Positions 11,116-22,092 of a stretch of DNA of 64,000 nucleotides are shown here, in pieces. Both the position numbers and the translations under genes were made by a program. The stretch covers positions 17,608,001 to 17,672,000 of the forward strand of contig OX387203.1 in the NCBI GenBank assembly GCA_947561715.1. The letters are read 5' to 3'. The notes beneath the pieces are model-generated. The model had not been told where the DNA came from and searched no databases. It saw only the letters and a program-made list of their open reading frames with translations. Position 1 is the stretch's first letter, and every line of letters starts with the position of its first letter. Source of the DNA: Ascidia mentula (taxonomy: Eukaryota; Chordata; Ascidiacea; Phlebobranchia; Ascidiidae).

Positions 11116-11469
11116 CAAAAGTTTCTGCTGTATGTTTGTTTAGTGTCTGTTCAAAACGATATAAGTTTGTTGGGTGCCCGGACTTTCACAATTTTACCTA
11201 ATCTTTTACTTAGGCGGTCGCTTTATTGCAAAAAAAAACGCACGAACAACGGTTATTTAAACCTAACAAAAAAGGGAAATTAACAAACTACAAATGATTG
11301 ACCAAAAACATTTTTTCTGTGAGTAAACTTTAACGTTTTAAACCCCCAAAAAATAATTTCATTTTGATTCTCCGGTTCATAAAGTACGACTGGAAGTCGA
11401 CTCGCTTGAGGGCGCACTTTTTGGTCAAACATATTGGAACTTTTTGTTTTGAGTACGAACAACGGTTGT

Positions 11470-13540
11470 TGAAATTTTACGCTTTCTTCCTTTATATTCT
11501 GACATTTAAATCTGACACTTTTTATTCCACTGTCTTTCACACGTCTCAAAGACATCCTGTGAAACAAACGTCATTGTGTGAAATTAAAAAATCAAAATTA
11601 TGACAAACGTTGAAAAGGATTTCCTCGATTCATGCAGTCTACCATTGCACTCGCTTGTTCCAGGGTTGTAATACTGATGTGTTGAGACGCACGCAACCAC
11701 CATTGACTCAAACAGATGTGTTCCCTACAAACACTTCGTGAAGATTAGTAACAAGAACAATACTTATCATAATTAACTGACTCGTACACGCCAAGTCCTT
11801 ACGGAAAAAACTGCAGCTCTTCTGCTTTCTAATGAAATTCAAACTTATATCCTTAAGGTGGAATGTCAAACTAAATGGTGGTCTAACAGGAATTTCTTAC
11901 GTTTAGCGAACGATGCAAAAGTACTGCCCGGAAAGGCAAATAACTTAGCCTATGTGCATTTGGCCCGGCAGCGTTGTGTCGAAGCTTTGACCCATTACCC
12001 ACCCATTGAACAGGGTTGACTAATAGAAGGTATGCATTCATTTTGGTCTTTGTGACTGAATTCGGTATCATTACACATTTTTACAGCAACTCTCATTGAT
12101 CAGTTAGATTGTAATCGTACAAGATATTGTGTATATTTGATTGAATTAATCTCTTTTACAGTCAACGAACATCTGTTTAAATCAACGCAGGCTGAACACG
12201 AGTCAATGCAAACTATTTGACATCTATAGAATTCCTCCCGTCCCTCGGAAAACAAAACGTGGATGTGCAAAATGAATATATTTATCCACTAAAATATCCC
12301 AACCGCAAAAAAACCTCACTAATATGCTCAGGTGTTATAATATTTAATATTCTAAGACGAAACAAGCAATAACTTAAAACATGTGTGTTTTTTCCAACTA
12401 ATTTAAAAAAAAGCAATGATAATTATGCGTGGGGATTTCTATGGTCAACTCACCATTAAATTTCCTCGGTTTTGACGAAATAAAATCCTTTCACCGCCCT
12501 GCGATAATTTCGGTTTAAAAGTCAAAATTGTGAATGTTGTAAAATAACTGTGTTGACTTCGAAACATGCGTCGTATAAAGTTAAAGAATATGGACAGTGT
12601 ATAATTTCAACCTAAGGGAAAATCTTTCCTTGCTTCACGCAGATTTTTATTTTAACGCTCAGTGTTCCCATTCAACAGCGTGACAATGACTTCCTGCTCA
12701 GCATTGAAATATTTCCACAGTCATTACGTTGCAACCATGGTTGCAAGTTGATTGACAGCTTCTTGCTCTGCGCTTCTCGCGTGTCAATAAATTATTAACA
12801 CGTTGTCTTGGAATTTTTATTTATTCGCATACATCGAATGGGAAAACACAGCCTTATTACCGCCCAGTCATCGACATGTTGGGTGTATATTGCCCACATC
12901 GTAACAAACGAACAGAAGGTAAGTAACAAAGATATACATGCATTTTAGGCTCTTGTGGGACTGAACTTGGGGCTAGAATTCATGTTTATTTCCCTACGGT
13001 TTAAACTTGGATTTTGCCGCGACAATTAGACTTATTCCGTAAACGGTTTCATGGACCCATGATAATTTATGTTTCATATTTGTTGTTCATTGGCGTAGTT
13101 AACGTGCAAATTAAAACTGGTTTCATTTGTAAGCTTTTCGTGATGATTTCATGATTCACTTACATGACTTGATTCACTTACACGATTCAGTTAATCGTGC
13201 AGGGTATTGTGTATATTTGACTAAATAAATCGCTATTAATATTAATGGACATATGTTTAACTCAACGTACGCTGATAAACAGCATCCAAATTATTTGACG
13301 ACGATCAAATGTATGCCATATTTTGCACCCATTTTACTGGTCACGCTAGAAAAACGTCCTGGTATAAAAACGTCGTTGTGTCAAACGAATGCATATATGT
13401 GGAAGCGACATAGGAGTTAACTGCGCTGGTGACCGAACAAGAATATTAAACACGCCCGGTTTCTGACTACAAATACTAAGTTGATTTTTACTTTGCAGAT
13501 GGAAGCAAAATCTGACAAATCAGCCATTGCAAAAAAGGTG
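11470..13540 (+). repeat. Segmental tandem duplication, unit 2
   Basis: Second copy of 8950-11115. Homology stops at about 13540, exactly where a truncated hammerhead relic begins. About 350 bp of unrelated sequence (11116-11469) separates the two units. Confidence 0.85.
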
Positions 13541-13583
13541 CAGACCTTACAGGTCGTAACAGTGTGTACACCTGTCTGCAGCT
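13539..13583 (+). mobile_element. Truncated retrozyme hammerhead relic
   Basis: Stem II (GACC..GGTC, 13543-13555), GTAAC in place of GAAAC (13556-13560), stem III ending CTGTC with the C at 13576, and the stem I strand TGCAGCT (13577-13583) match the 3' half of the retrozyme ribozyme. The 5' half, including CTGATGA, is missing, so it is inactive. Confidence 0.75.
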
Positions 13584-14900
13584 ATCAAAACAGTGTAATT
13601 CGATAGCATTGGCCTATACGCTATTTCACTCACAGTTCGCCAAGTATCAACACAATTACACTGAGCAGCACTATGTCTGGGTGCAAATTGACTTGCTCAA
13701 ATGCATTTACAAATGCAAATGCGTTTATAATGTTATTATCGCAAGTAACAAGCAGGTCTAGACGGAATATAGTGGGATTATTTTATTTTTAAAAGGAATT
13801 TTTAAAACATGAAAACCAAACGGAAGGCATGAGTTGTTGCTGCCTTTCAGATGAATAATACGTTTCAAGTTTATTAATGTTTCAAAGCAGTGTTCTTGAT
13901 GTAAACACTTAAAAAACTTGGACGTAAGGCATAGGAATGTTACTAAAGGGAGGCGTGATAGAAATTTGTACAGAACTTATTAATGTAGAGCAAATATTGC
14001 CGTACATTTTGCCATTTATGTTTTGTGATCGAACAACTCCTGGGTTTCCATCAAAAAACAGAAATCTGTGAAGAAACCTTCGGTAAAAACTGACATACAG
14101 TGATCTCTAAATTTTTCATGATATATTAACAGACGATCATTTTTTAAATATTCAACAACAACTGCCGCCAAACCGCGGGAAAATGTCGAATCTGAAAAAG
14201 GACAATTGCTTGAAACCCAGACGTCATAATTAGTCTTGTTTCATTCACGCTGGTGCTCCAATACATACTGTAACCACGTACACTGCGCTGGAACATACAA
14301 AGATCCCCGCCATGAGGGTTTCGCACTTCACTAAAACTCACACTTTGAACGGACATTTAAAGATTTGGGAGACGCAGGGGTCAAATTGATCTAAAGTCAG
14401 TGGTTCCCTGCCTATGATACGCGAAAGACATCCAGGCGGAACAGGAAAACATTTAACGAATATTGTTTGGCGCTAACAATTTAGCTTGTACATTTAACGG
14501 TTGAAATGACTTAGAAACCATTAAATCTTCCACGACAAAAATGTTTAACGATGACACTTTCCTATAATGTGCCAGAGATTATTTTTCTTTGTTTAAATGT
14601 AGGGCGACTGTGCAGGATTTTGAAATGGTACGCAAAGTAACTCATCAGGTTGGGAACCACTGGTCTAAGCGGTCGAATATGCGAAGGACCTTCCGGCTTA
14701 CATTGTTTAAGTTCGTTTTCGTTTAAGTTCGTTTCGAACGACAAGAACGATATCAAAATTACAAATTTTAAACCGTGTCAAAAGTTAAAGCAAGGAAATA
14801 AAATTGAATAGATTCGCTAAACCCAAACTCTGTGCCTGCCCACAGCTGACTTCAAATTTATTGAAGAGTTTTGGAAACAAAACAAAAATCTGAGGACAAT
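13584..14900. other. No gene seen
   Basis: AT-rich, with short unsupported frames on both strands and no recognisable domain, repeat or RNA gene. Confidence 0.4.
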
Positions 14901-16257
14901 TTACATGGTTTTATTCAACAACGCGCGTTTCTTCATCAAAAGTGATTTTTTCGCTAGTTTCTTGCAAGTTTTAGCGGAAGTTTCGCGTAATCTCTTTAGT
15001 TTGGGTGTGGCAAGGTCCGCCTTTTGATTGGTTGCTTTACCGCCAGAACCTCCCTGATTGGTTGAACTGGGGTCGTTTAGCGCCGCCTCTTTTTGACTGT
15101 TGTTGGTGGGCGATTTCCCTCGGCCTTTCTCATTGGATGGTTCGTCAAGGTCTGATAAGCGCACTAACCGCTTCTTGACCTTTGCCGACTTGGGCGAAGA
15201 TTTAAATTGAATTTCATTATCGTCCAAATCCACCACCATCTCTGTACTGACATCTAGCGGTTCGGAATCGTGTTTGGTGATAGTTGATTCCGCTGCAAAA
15301 TAAATGCAACCATTCATTGCTTTAGTTATTGGTAGGGTGTCGATTTATGCCTTTTTCGCCATTCTATGTGTTCGAAACGCGACCTCACTGTTCGACACGG
15401 GCAGCGCAAGTGTAATGTTAGTTAACGGAATGCAGTACCACGAACAGACCAACGCTATTGTTATCTACAAAAGTCCATAAATTGAATTGCTATAATAACT
15501 TAATTAAGCCTAACAAATTAGCCATTTATTTTTTAGAAGATTGGACGCTAACGATTCTCCTATAACATGTAGGGTAGTTGTCAATTGTTTTGCCGTACAT
15601 GCTGGTGGCAAAATTGGTTCGAAGACGTTGGTGCCAGTATAAGTCGTTTTATTTCAACCGCAAACTATTGGGGAGAAATTTGTGTTTCGAGTCACTATCC
15701 AACAACAGCATTTAACTGGAACGGTTACGTAGCGTTGAAAACTTAATGACATCATCGTTCGGGATTCCCACCCCAAATAAATTAAACAACTAAATAAACG
15801 CAACCGCAATAAATTGTTGGACAAAATCCATGCAAAAACCAGCCAGCACTTGCTTTGACCTTTAGCGAATAAGCGAGTTAAACTAACCATTATTTCCAAG
15901 CATGGACGACTGTTACCGAACACGTGCCATTATTACGCAACATATTGCATTGTTACGAAACAAGTACCATTTTTCGCTCAATCGGATCTTAAAAGAGACA
16001 TAGCAGCCTACAACATGCAAGGTTTTTAATTGTTTTGTCGTTATTTTAACGTGTTTTCTAAACTTATGTAACGTGTTTTCTAAACTTACGACACTCAATA
16101 AAAAATCGACGCCCTGGTTATTAACATTAAATGCATTTGGTGCATGTAAAATTTCACTGTAAAACATAAAGCAGAAGAAATGAACATTCATATGTGCACT
16201 TTCATGCTTACCACAGGTTATTGGCAAGAGTACATCGCACAAGTCTTTTGAAAACAT
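14901..16257 (-). CDS. Unrecognised Lys/Ser-rich protein, probable last two exons
   Basis: The last exon runs from 15296 (after TTTATTTTGCAG) to the TAA at 14901-14903 and encodes about 131 residues. It is acidic at first (VVDLDDNEIQ), then Ser/Asn/Gly-rich, and very basic at the C-terminus (CKKLAKKSLLMKKRALLNK). This composition suggests a nuclear or nucleic-acid-binding protein, but no domain is recognised. AATAAA overlaps the end of the frame and may be the polyadenylation signal. An upstream segment 16257-16212 (MFSKDLCDVLLPITC, donor GTAAGC) joins in matching phase 1, so a two-exon reading is possible, but 16257 may instead lie inside a longer exon. Function unknown. Confidence 0.45.
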
Positions 16258-17311
16258 ATTTAAACAATCCTCGGTAAAACTTAAGTATTTACCTTTGATT
16301 TCTGTGCCCTTCTTGGGAAGTTTTCGAACACAAGGTTTTCAGTCTTCTGATTGACAACAACAACAAGTTGTACAAAATATGCGCAATTAGCAAACATTCA
16401 ACAAAACGATTAAATTTTAGTGAAAGTTTAAATTAGCCGCGAACGAACCAGTTGATATTGAATGCAAACAGTAATTGATTGTCAGAAAAAGAAACTTCCA
16501 ACAAAAAATTCTTGCTGCTGGACATTTAATGCAAAGTTAACGATAGTATGTGAATTGAATTATGAGGCGATTTACACAGAGAGTTTGGCCTGCCAAGAAT
16601 TTACGACATCTTGTTTGTAGTAAAATATCAATGGTATACAGAATACAAAGGGCGAAGTTTATGTACAAGGCGTGTGAGAGGGGGGTTTGAGGGGGCGTTC
16701 GATAGTTTGTATTCCATGAGTTGATTGCATGGAATGTTTCCAACATCATATTTACAAGTAAACGATCATCCAGCAACACGATAAGTTCATATTCGTCGTT
16801 AAACACACTGATTTCATCCCCAATATGTTCCAACTTCATCATATTTCATCTCATAAGATGGTTGGTACTTTACACGCCACAAAGGCACTAAAATGTTTCT
16901 CCAATTCGATAGAAAACAAAATAAAGTGGGGAAGTCACTGGTAGCAAGGGGATTTCCAGCATCATTGTAATGTCCAAAATGATTCTACCCAAGTTGATGT
17001 CAAGCATTCTAACACTCACACATAATAAGAGTGTGCATGTGTTGGATGCCGAGTCCGACCAACTCATCACGAGACTCATACCATGGTACATAAAATGATT
17101 ACTCACATAATACAACTAAAAAGCATGACCGGGCATTAATAGAGACAAGGAAACCAAAGATGTCATTTGAAATATCAATTTTGTGTTCAAATTACTCTGC
17201 CATCACAAATAGAATTCTACACATGGAAGATTACCGTATGGAATCGGTTCTGTCAATTCGATGTCAGAAAAAGTACTTCATATTTTGCACAAAACCAAAC
17301 CCAAGGTTTAT
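16258..17311. other. No confirmed gene
   Basis: A minus-strand frame at 16537-16842 and a possible exon near 16292-16345 with a GTAAAT donor cannot be joined in phase to neighbours. No domain was recognised. Confidence 0.35.
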
Positions 17312-18358
17312 TTACAGAGCGGTTTCTGCTTCAACCACATGTAAGTTTTGTCGGTTAGCAACCACAGCCACATTTTCCTGTTCCTGTGGTTGAGGCCTGA
17401 AAACGGCACGTAGGACATCCCGGAATTTATCATAAAGCAGTTTCGGTGCGTTGGAGTAGATGAGGGGATTTAGAGAGCTGTTGATGGGGAGTAGGATGAT
17501 TGCTGACACAGCGTACATCACTGGAGGCATAGGGATTCCACCGAAGTTTACAAATGCCATGATTGAAATTGGAACCCAGCAGAGAAAATCGGTAATTATC
17601 AGTCGGAGGATTTTCTTTTGCATTTCTGCCGAAACAAACAGCATTAATGGAATAATATGTTTGCAAATACGAATGCGGTTACCTTTGTTTTGTCTTGCCG
17701 CCCTGCCATCTCTTGGTCTCTCGTTCACTTGCCTGGCACTGGCAGTTGTCTTCTTATAAATCCACAAATACGTAATTGCCACGAACATGAAGGCCAGGTA
17801 GTTAAGAGAAATGATAGCGATTGAATATCCCCATGCTGTGGTCGTTGGTCGTTACATACAGTTTGCTGATGCGAACACTGCTCCTGCTGTAATATCTACA
17901 CATCGATAATTTTGTGACGATAAAATTCAAGACCCCAAATATCCAGAAATATCAAATAGCTCAGTGTAATTGTAATCCTCAAGAATATCCATAAAATCCT
18001 TCCAGGAATTAGCATCATTCACTCGCATGAGGGCAGTATTGAGTACTTGGGAGTCGTTGCTTGTGAAGTTGTGTTGGAAAGTTACAAATCGATCCAAGAA
18101 GTTATTCATGCCTGTATACGCAGCGCTAGTGTCATTCGAAACTGGTTTCATCACCAACATCTACGACAAAATCTTACTAGAGAAGTCGATTGCAACATTA
18201 TCAAAAAACGGATTCTCATTCATCCAAGCTTTGGTTTCGAACAAATGTTGAAGTTGAGTTGTGAGTGGAATAAAAGTAATTGCAAACGATAATGCCCAGG
18301 AGAGGATAATGGAAAGGATGACAGATTTTAATTCCGGTTTCAAGGATGCATCGAGCGG
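17312..18358 (-). pseudogene. Relaxin/LGR-type rhodopsin-family receptor fragment with in-frame stops
   Basis: 17851-17312 is open and carries TM5 (AWGYSIAIISLNYLAFMFVA), TM6 (LIITDFLCWVPISIMAF) and TM7 with the NPxxY-type motif NSSLNPLIY, then a polar C-terminal tail. The FTD/ITD-xCWVP pattern in TM6 and PINSxLNPLIY in TM7 resemble the leucine-rich-repeat glycohormone/relaxin receptor group. An exon starting at 18358 after TTTGTTTCAG gives TM4 (VILSIILSWALSFAITFIPL) and a long second extracellular loop. That loop has an in-frame TAG at 18161-18163 and a TGA near 17927, and a TAA at 17852-17854 precedes TM5. Possible splice sites around these stops would give introns of under 30 nt. TM1-3 and the ectodomain were not found. 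It is most likely a decayed partial gene; errors or unusual introns are the alternative. Confidence 0.7.
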
Positions 18359-18389
18359 CTGAAACAAAAGTGATTTTATTAAAAACAAT

Positions 18390-18520
18390 AAGTTTGCAAG
18401 CTCGGTGGTTCTTTCACATTGAGGGATGGAAAACATAGTTGTCAGTTCGAATCCCATCGGACTGGAAACTGCTCCATCTTTCTCTACTCTGTAGTTCCCA
18501 AATTGGGCAAAACTGCGTCA
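18390..18520 (+). repeat. tRNA-derived SINE relic
   Basis: An A-box-like AGCTCGGTGGTT (near 18399-18410) is followed about 50 bp later by the B box GTTCGAATCC, with a body reading TTCCCAAATTGGGCAAAACT. This is the layout of a tRNA-headed SINE. It lies in the intron just upstream of the receptor TM4 exon. The anticodon stem is not convincing, so it is not a working tRNA gene. Confidence 0.6.
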
Positions 18521-18720
18521 TTTTTACAATATTCGTTTTGATTTCGTTTCTCATGTCAGGCTTAGATTCTAGCGATATCTGTGAGAGTGATAATAAATAG
18601 GTTTCCGAAGATAAAAGATTTCCAGAGAAAAAGTTGTCATAAAATTTTGGAAAGAGCAGTCAACGGTTCAACAAAGTTAGCAATAACTGACTTAACCAAA
18701 TACAATAGTTTTATTAAATT

Positions 18721-19085
18721 CCTGTTGCTGCCAGGCATATTGCAATTAAAAATGTACTGCTCTTCTGGCATAAACGTACTGTATTTTGCGACGTTTCGTC
18801 TGCCATGCGGCAAGACTTCATGAGGTATAACGCAACAATTGAATCACACTGAAACACGCAGGGGCACAAAAAAGAAAAAGAAAAAAGGGGGAACGTTAAC
18901 ACCGCTTGTCAACTCACGTGCTAGAGGCAGAGGCACCAAACATTGCAGAAGACACAACAATTACAACAAATTATTTTTTGAACTGCCGGAAAGAAAACAC
19001 ATTGTTCTTTGTTATTGACGCAACCACTATTTTTGTCGATGTGCAACGACTCATATGCGTTGGCCAATCATGCGGTGACATTGCG
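18721..19085 (+). mobile_element. Penelope-like element remnant (5' part)
   Basis: The frame at 18906-19091 (NCRKENTLFFVIDATTIFVD) matches the start of the better-preserved fragment on the minus strand near 23.3 kb (NCRKVNTLFFVGDASTVFVN), and its DNA is repeated at 42688-42840. Upstream, 18721-18785 is the reverse complement of about 23460-23535. A hammerhead-like core in antisense sits at 18793-18824. The reverse transcriptase body is missing. Confidence 0.65.
18793..18824 (-). ncRNA. Hammerhead-like core at a Penelope-like end, mutated
   Basis: On the minus strand: CTCATGA (one change from CTGATGA), a strong hairpin (GTCTTGCC pairing with GGCAGAC around GCAT), then GAAAC. An extra A precedes the hairpin. 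Self-cleavage is doubtful because the G5 position is changed. Confidence 0.45.
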
Positions 19086-19185
19086 ACATAAAGTTGACTT
19101 CGACAGAGCCCAAGTCCTGGAAATGGAGCTGGACCACGCCAAGCGGCTATTTCTTGTGTCTCACTGCGCAGAAGTTTACGCTCGG

Positions 19186-19455
19186 TAACTTACGTCACAC
19201 CGCGCAACTACATGAATACCTGTGTCTCGAAGATGTTTGTGTTAGATACGGCACTGTAACAGTACCGAGACCATCCATTTATTCCAATTTAAAATGTTCC
19301 TGTCTGTGGCGGCATAGTGACCACTTGAAACACTATTGCATGTAAATAGATTACGTTGTACAGACGTTGTTATATACTAGTGGACAACATTCATTGACAT
19401 CATACGCACAATAACCACACTACACCTATTTCGTTGCTACAAAACACACGGTTCA
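19186..19455 (-). repeat. Dispersed repeat, copy 2 (inverted relative to 1-305)
   Basis: Reverse-complement match to about 30-300, roughly 270 bp with scattered changes. It begins about 100 bp after the Penelope-like remnant. Confidence 0.75.
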
Positions 19456-20805
19456 ACAAATTCCTCCAAACTCTCACTGCAACAGGAAGAGTGACGACAG
19501 TAGTATAGTATGACAAAGTACAGACTTCCTTCCTGTCTTTCTGCTACTCTTTCCGGTTCGGGAGACAGGAAAGAGTGCTCTTTCCGTTCTATTTCGTATG
19601 CATTTCAAAGGGGACATGTTTCAGGGAGATACTCACAGTTACTCATGAGCATTCCGGTTTTAAATTTCTGGTTTTGATTGGGAGCAAAATAAGATTCTCC
19701 TATTGTTTGTCTCTTTCCGGTGTCGCAATCGTGATTCTATTTTTATCTTGAGCGTGTGAACTTTGTTTGAGATGTCCGCGTCAAGGAATTCGGGGTCACA
19801 CGCAGTGCACTGTGTGGTCGTGTGGCGTTTGTGAAACTATCTGGTAAATTGTTTCCTGAATGCAACCGGTTCCCAATGCCTTCACAATGACATCACGCGA
19901 GATGATCAACAAACAATTGTTTGTCGATCAGCTGTTAATTGTATCCGCTAGCGAAAATTCAGCGTGCCTCGTTTTCATAGCTCTTGAAAAGCATAAACAT
20001 ACAAAGACTTGGTACATCGTGTGTTCGTATTGCCCCTCACTTGACCCTTGCCAATAAGTTGGATTTGCAAAGTTGGGAGTATTCAGGGTCAAGGTCTTCG
20101 GAGACCCTAAATACCCAACATTGACCTGATTGCGTGTGGATTGTTTACGAGCATGGAGCACTGACATGTTCGTGTAGGTAGTTGCTATCTTTATCAAAAG
20201 ACCGATGTGTCGGATTTTTAGTTTTTGGACTTTGCAGTCACATTACAGTTTGCAGTGATTACAATGGCGAACACGTCTCGCTTTGCTACGAAAGCAAAAC
20301 GCTTTTGAGCTTTGGCAACAAACCTCAACGTCTTGGTTAGGTTTGACGTTTAATCGTTCAAGACTGTTTGATAACAGATCCTTGTAATATAATGAGCGAT
20401 GGGTTTCGAATTCGAATCAATCGTGACGAGTGACATATCATAAAATGTGCCAATCGCAAACCTCCTGTCTGTAAACTCAACGTGATAACAAACAGTTCAA
20501 ATTAAAAACCTGCATTTTTCGGCTGTTCAGCAATTCATGATATCAACGCTGGTTCTCGGTTTAGAAATGTTTACGACAGGTTTTTGTGATGGAACCTGTA
20601 TGAGACAAACAATAAAAATTTAACAGAAATTTATAAAAAATAACAAAATGTTACATTATAAGATTAAATGTAGAAGTTCAAATCTGGAGCTAAACAAGAA
20701 TTCAACTTGACCACAAAAAGAAGAAAAACTCACTAAAAGTCCGATGAAATGATGACAAAACAGATGTCCATGTAAGTATTGTGGATGTCAACTGATGGAA
20801 CTTAG
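19456..20805. other. No gene seen; two hairpins
   Basis: A perfect 9-bp stem (ACTCTTTCC/GGAAAGAGT) lies at about 19546-19576. A longer near-perfect stem-loop lies at about 20072-20118. No exon or known RNA gene was recognised. Confidence 0.4.
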
Positions 20806-21602
20806 TTAACATGAAAACATTTTGTTGCCACTTTTACAAACAACCTCATCCACATCAATTGTAAAAAGTTCAGGGTTCTCCAATTCTATTCTGTTCCAAC
20901 TTGATGAAAGTTTTGAAATTAATTTGGATTCTTCTGTGAATTGGTGGAGATGCCAAGCAATACTCATGTGGTAGGATGGGTTTGTGTAGTAAGGCTTGCA
21001 ATAAAAACCCATGAATGCTTTATCCACGATCTGAACGACTTTATTCAGTTGTTGAACTGCAGCTTGCACTAAAATCTGGAATTGTTTGCAAACAATAACA
21101 AACAAGTTGATATCAAATCAAGACAAGAAATGCTGTCGAAAAAGTTTCACCCTTACCTTAAACCCACAAAATGATCTTGTTTTTTCATCATTCACATAAA
21201 CGTTCAAATCATCAGATGATAATGTGATTGAAAATCTTCGAAACCGTTTTAAATTTTGTCTGAGACTCTCCACTAGAGGGTGTATGCAGTGGTGAGGTAT
21301 GACATTGGTCCTCGAAATACTCACATGGAAATCATCCACAAGATGCCATTTCGATTCTATCATTTGATTCCCAAACATTTAAAACTGTACACAATAATTT
21401 AAGCAGATAATTTAATATCTTTTTGTCTGCTTTCGAATGTTTTTTTCGAGGACTTGGTGTCTCCAAACAATGAAGAAATAGCTTGCGGTAAAGGCAAATT
21501 CACTTTGGTGCCAGCTCGGTCTACTTGCGTAAATCGTTAGTCGTTGTCGCTAAAATCAGAATCACTGCCGTAAGCGTCGCAAAGCGAAGCCAAGGCCGCC
21601 AT
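20806..21602 (-). pseudogene. USB1: USB1 (U6 snRNA 3' phosphodiesterase) copy, interrupted and missing its middle
   Basis: USB1 is a nuclear 2H-family phosphodiesterase that trims the U6 snRNA tail. The N-terminal part starts at the ATG at 21602 (MAALASLCDAYGSDSDFSDN), meets an in-frame TAA at codon 22 (21537-21539), then continues in frame with the USB1-like LPLPQAISSLFGD before a TAA at 21399-21401. The C-terminal part has an exon from about 21356 to 21157 with the first catalytic HxS motif (WHLVDDFHVSIS) and VYVNDEKTRSFCG. After a roughly 80-bp intron, the last exon (21075-20806) has the second HxS motif (PSYHMSIAW) and ends VCKSGNKMFSC. The usual 50-60 residues between SLFGD and WHLVDD are absent. 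The retained intron rules out a processed copy. Both catalytic motifs survive, so a sequencing or assembly error cannot be excluded. Confidence 0.72.
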
Positions 21603-22092
21603 TTTCACCATAAATCAGTTTTAAACCGGCACTTATCAAATATAAGGGAAAGCACCCGAAAACCATTCAAGCGTGTAAACGTCAACATCGGTATGAAATG
21701 CAACAGGGGGCAAACTTTGTTTCCCCTTACAATTACTAAACAGATTAAACTGTACTGACTGCAGTGGAAAGTCACTGTTTCTTTGGCGAGTTACTTGGAT
21801 AGCGCGTTTGTAATGCCGGAAAGTGACCACGTTGTGCCGCTGTGCGTGCATTTCCATGAAACCCAGTGTTACGAACAGTTTAACCATTTAATAACATATC
21901 TATGTTACTTGAACCCATGTGTGTATATGTACACATTTGCATCATATCATCGCATCCCTTTGTTTCACAAAGCATGCTCACTGGTTTACTTGCGGAAATA
22001 GACACAGTAATCGTTAACATTAATGTAGATTAGACTTTGTCTAGATTCTGGTGATACTTTTAATGTAGATTTAAAGGCCTGTCATGTGCCTC
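21603..22092. other. No gene seen
   Basis: Upstream flank of the USB1 copy. It may hold that gene's promoter, but no element is recognisable. Confidence 0.4.
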
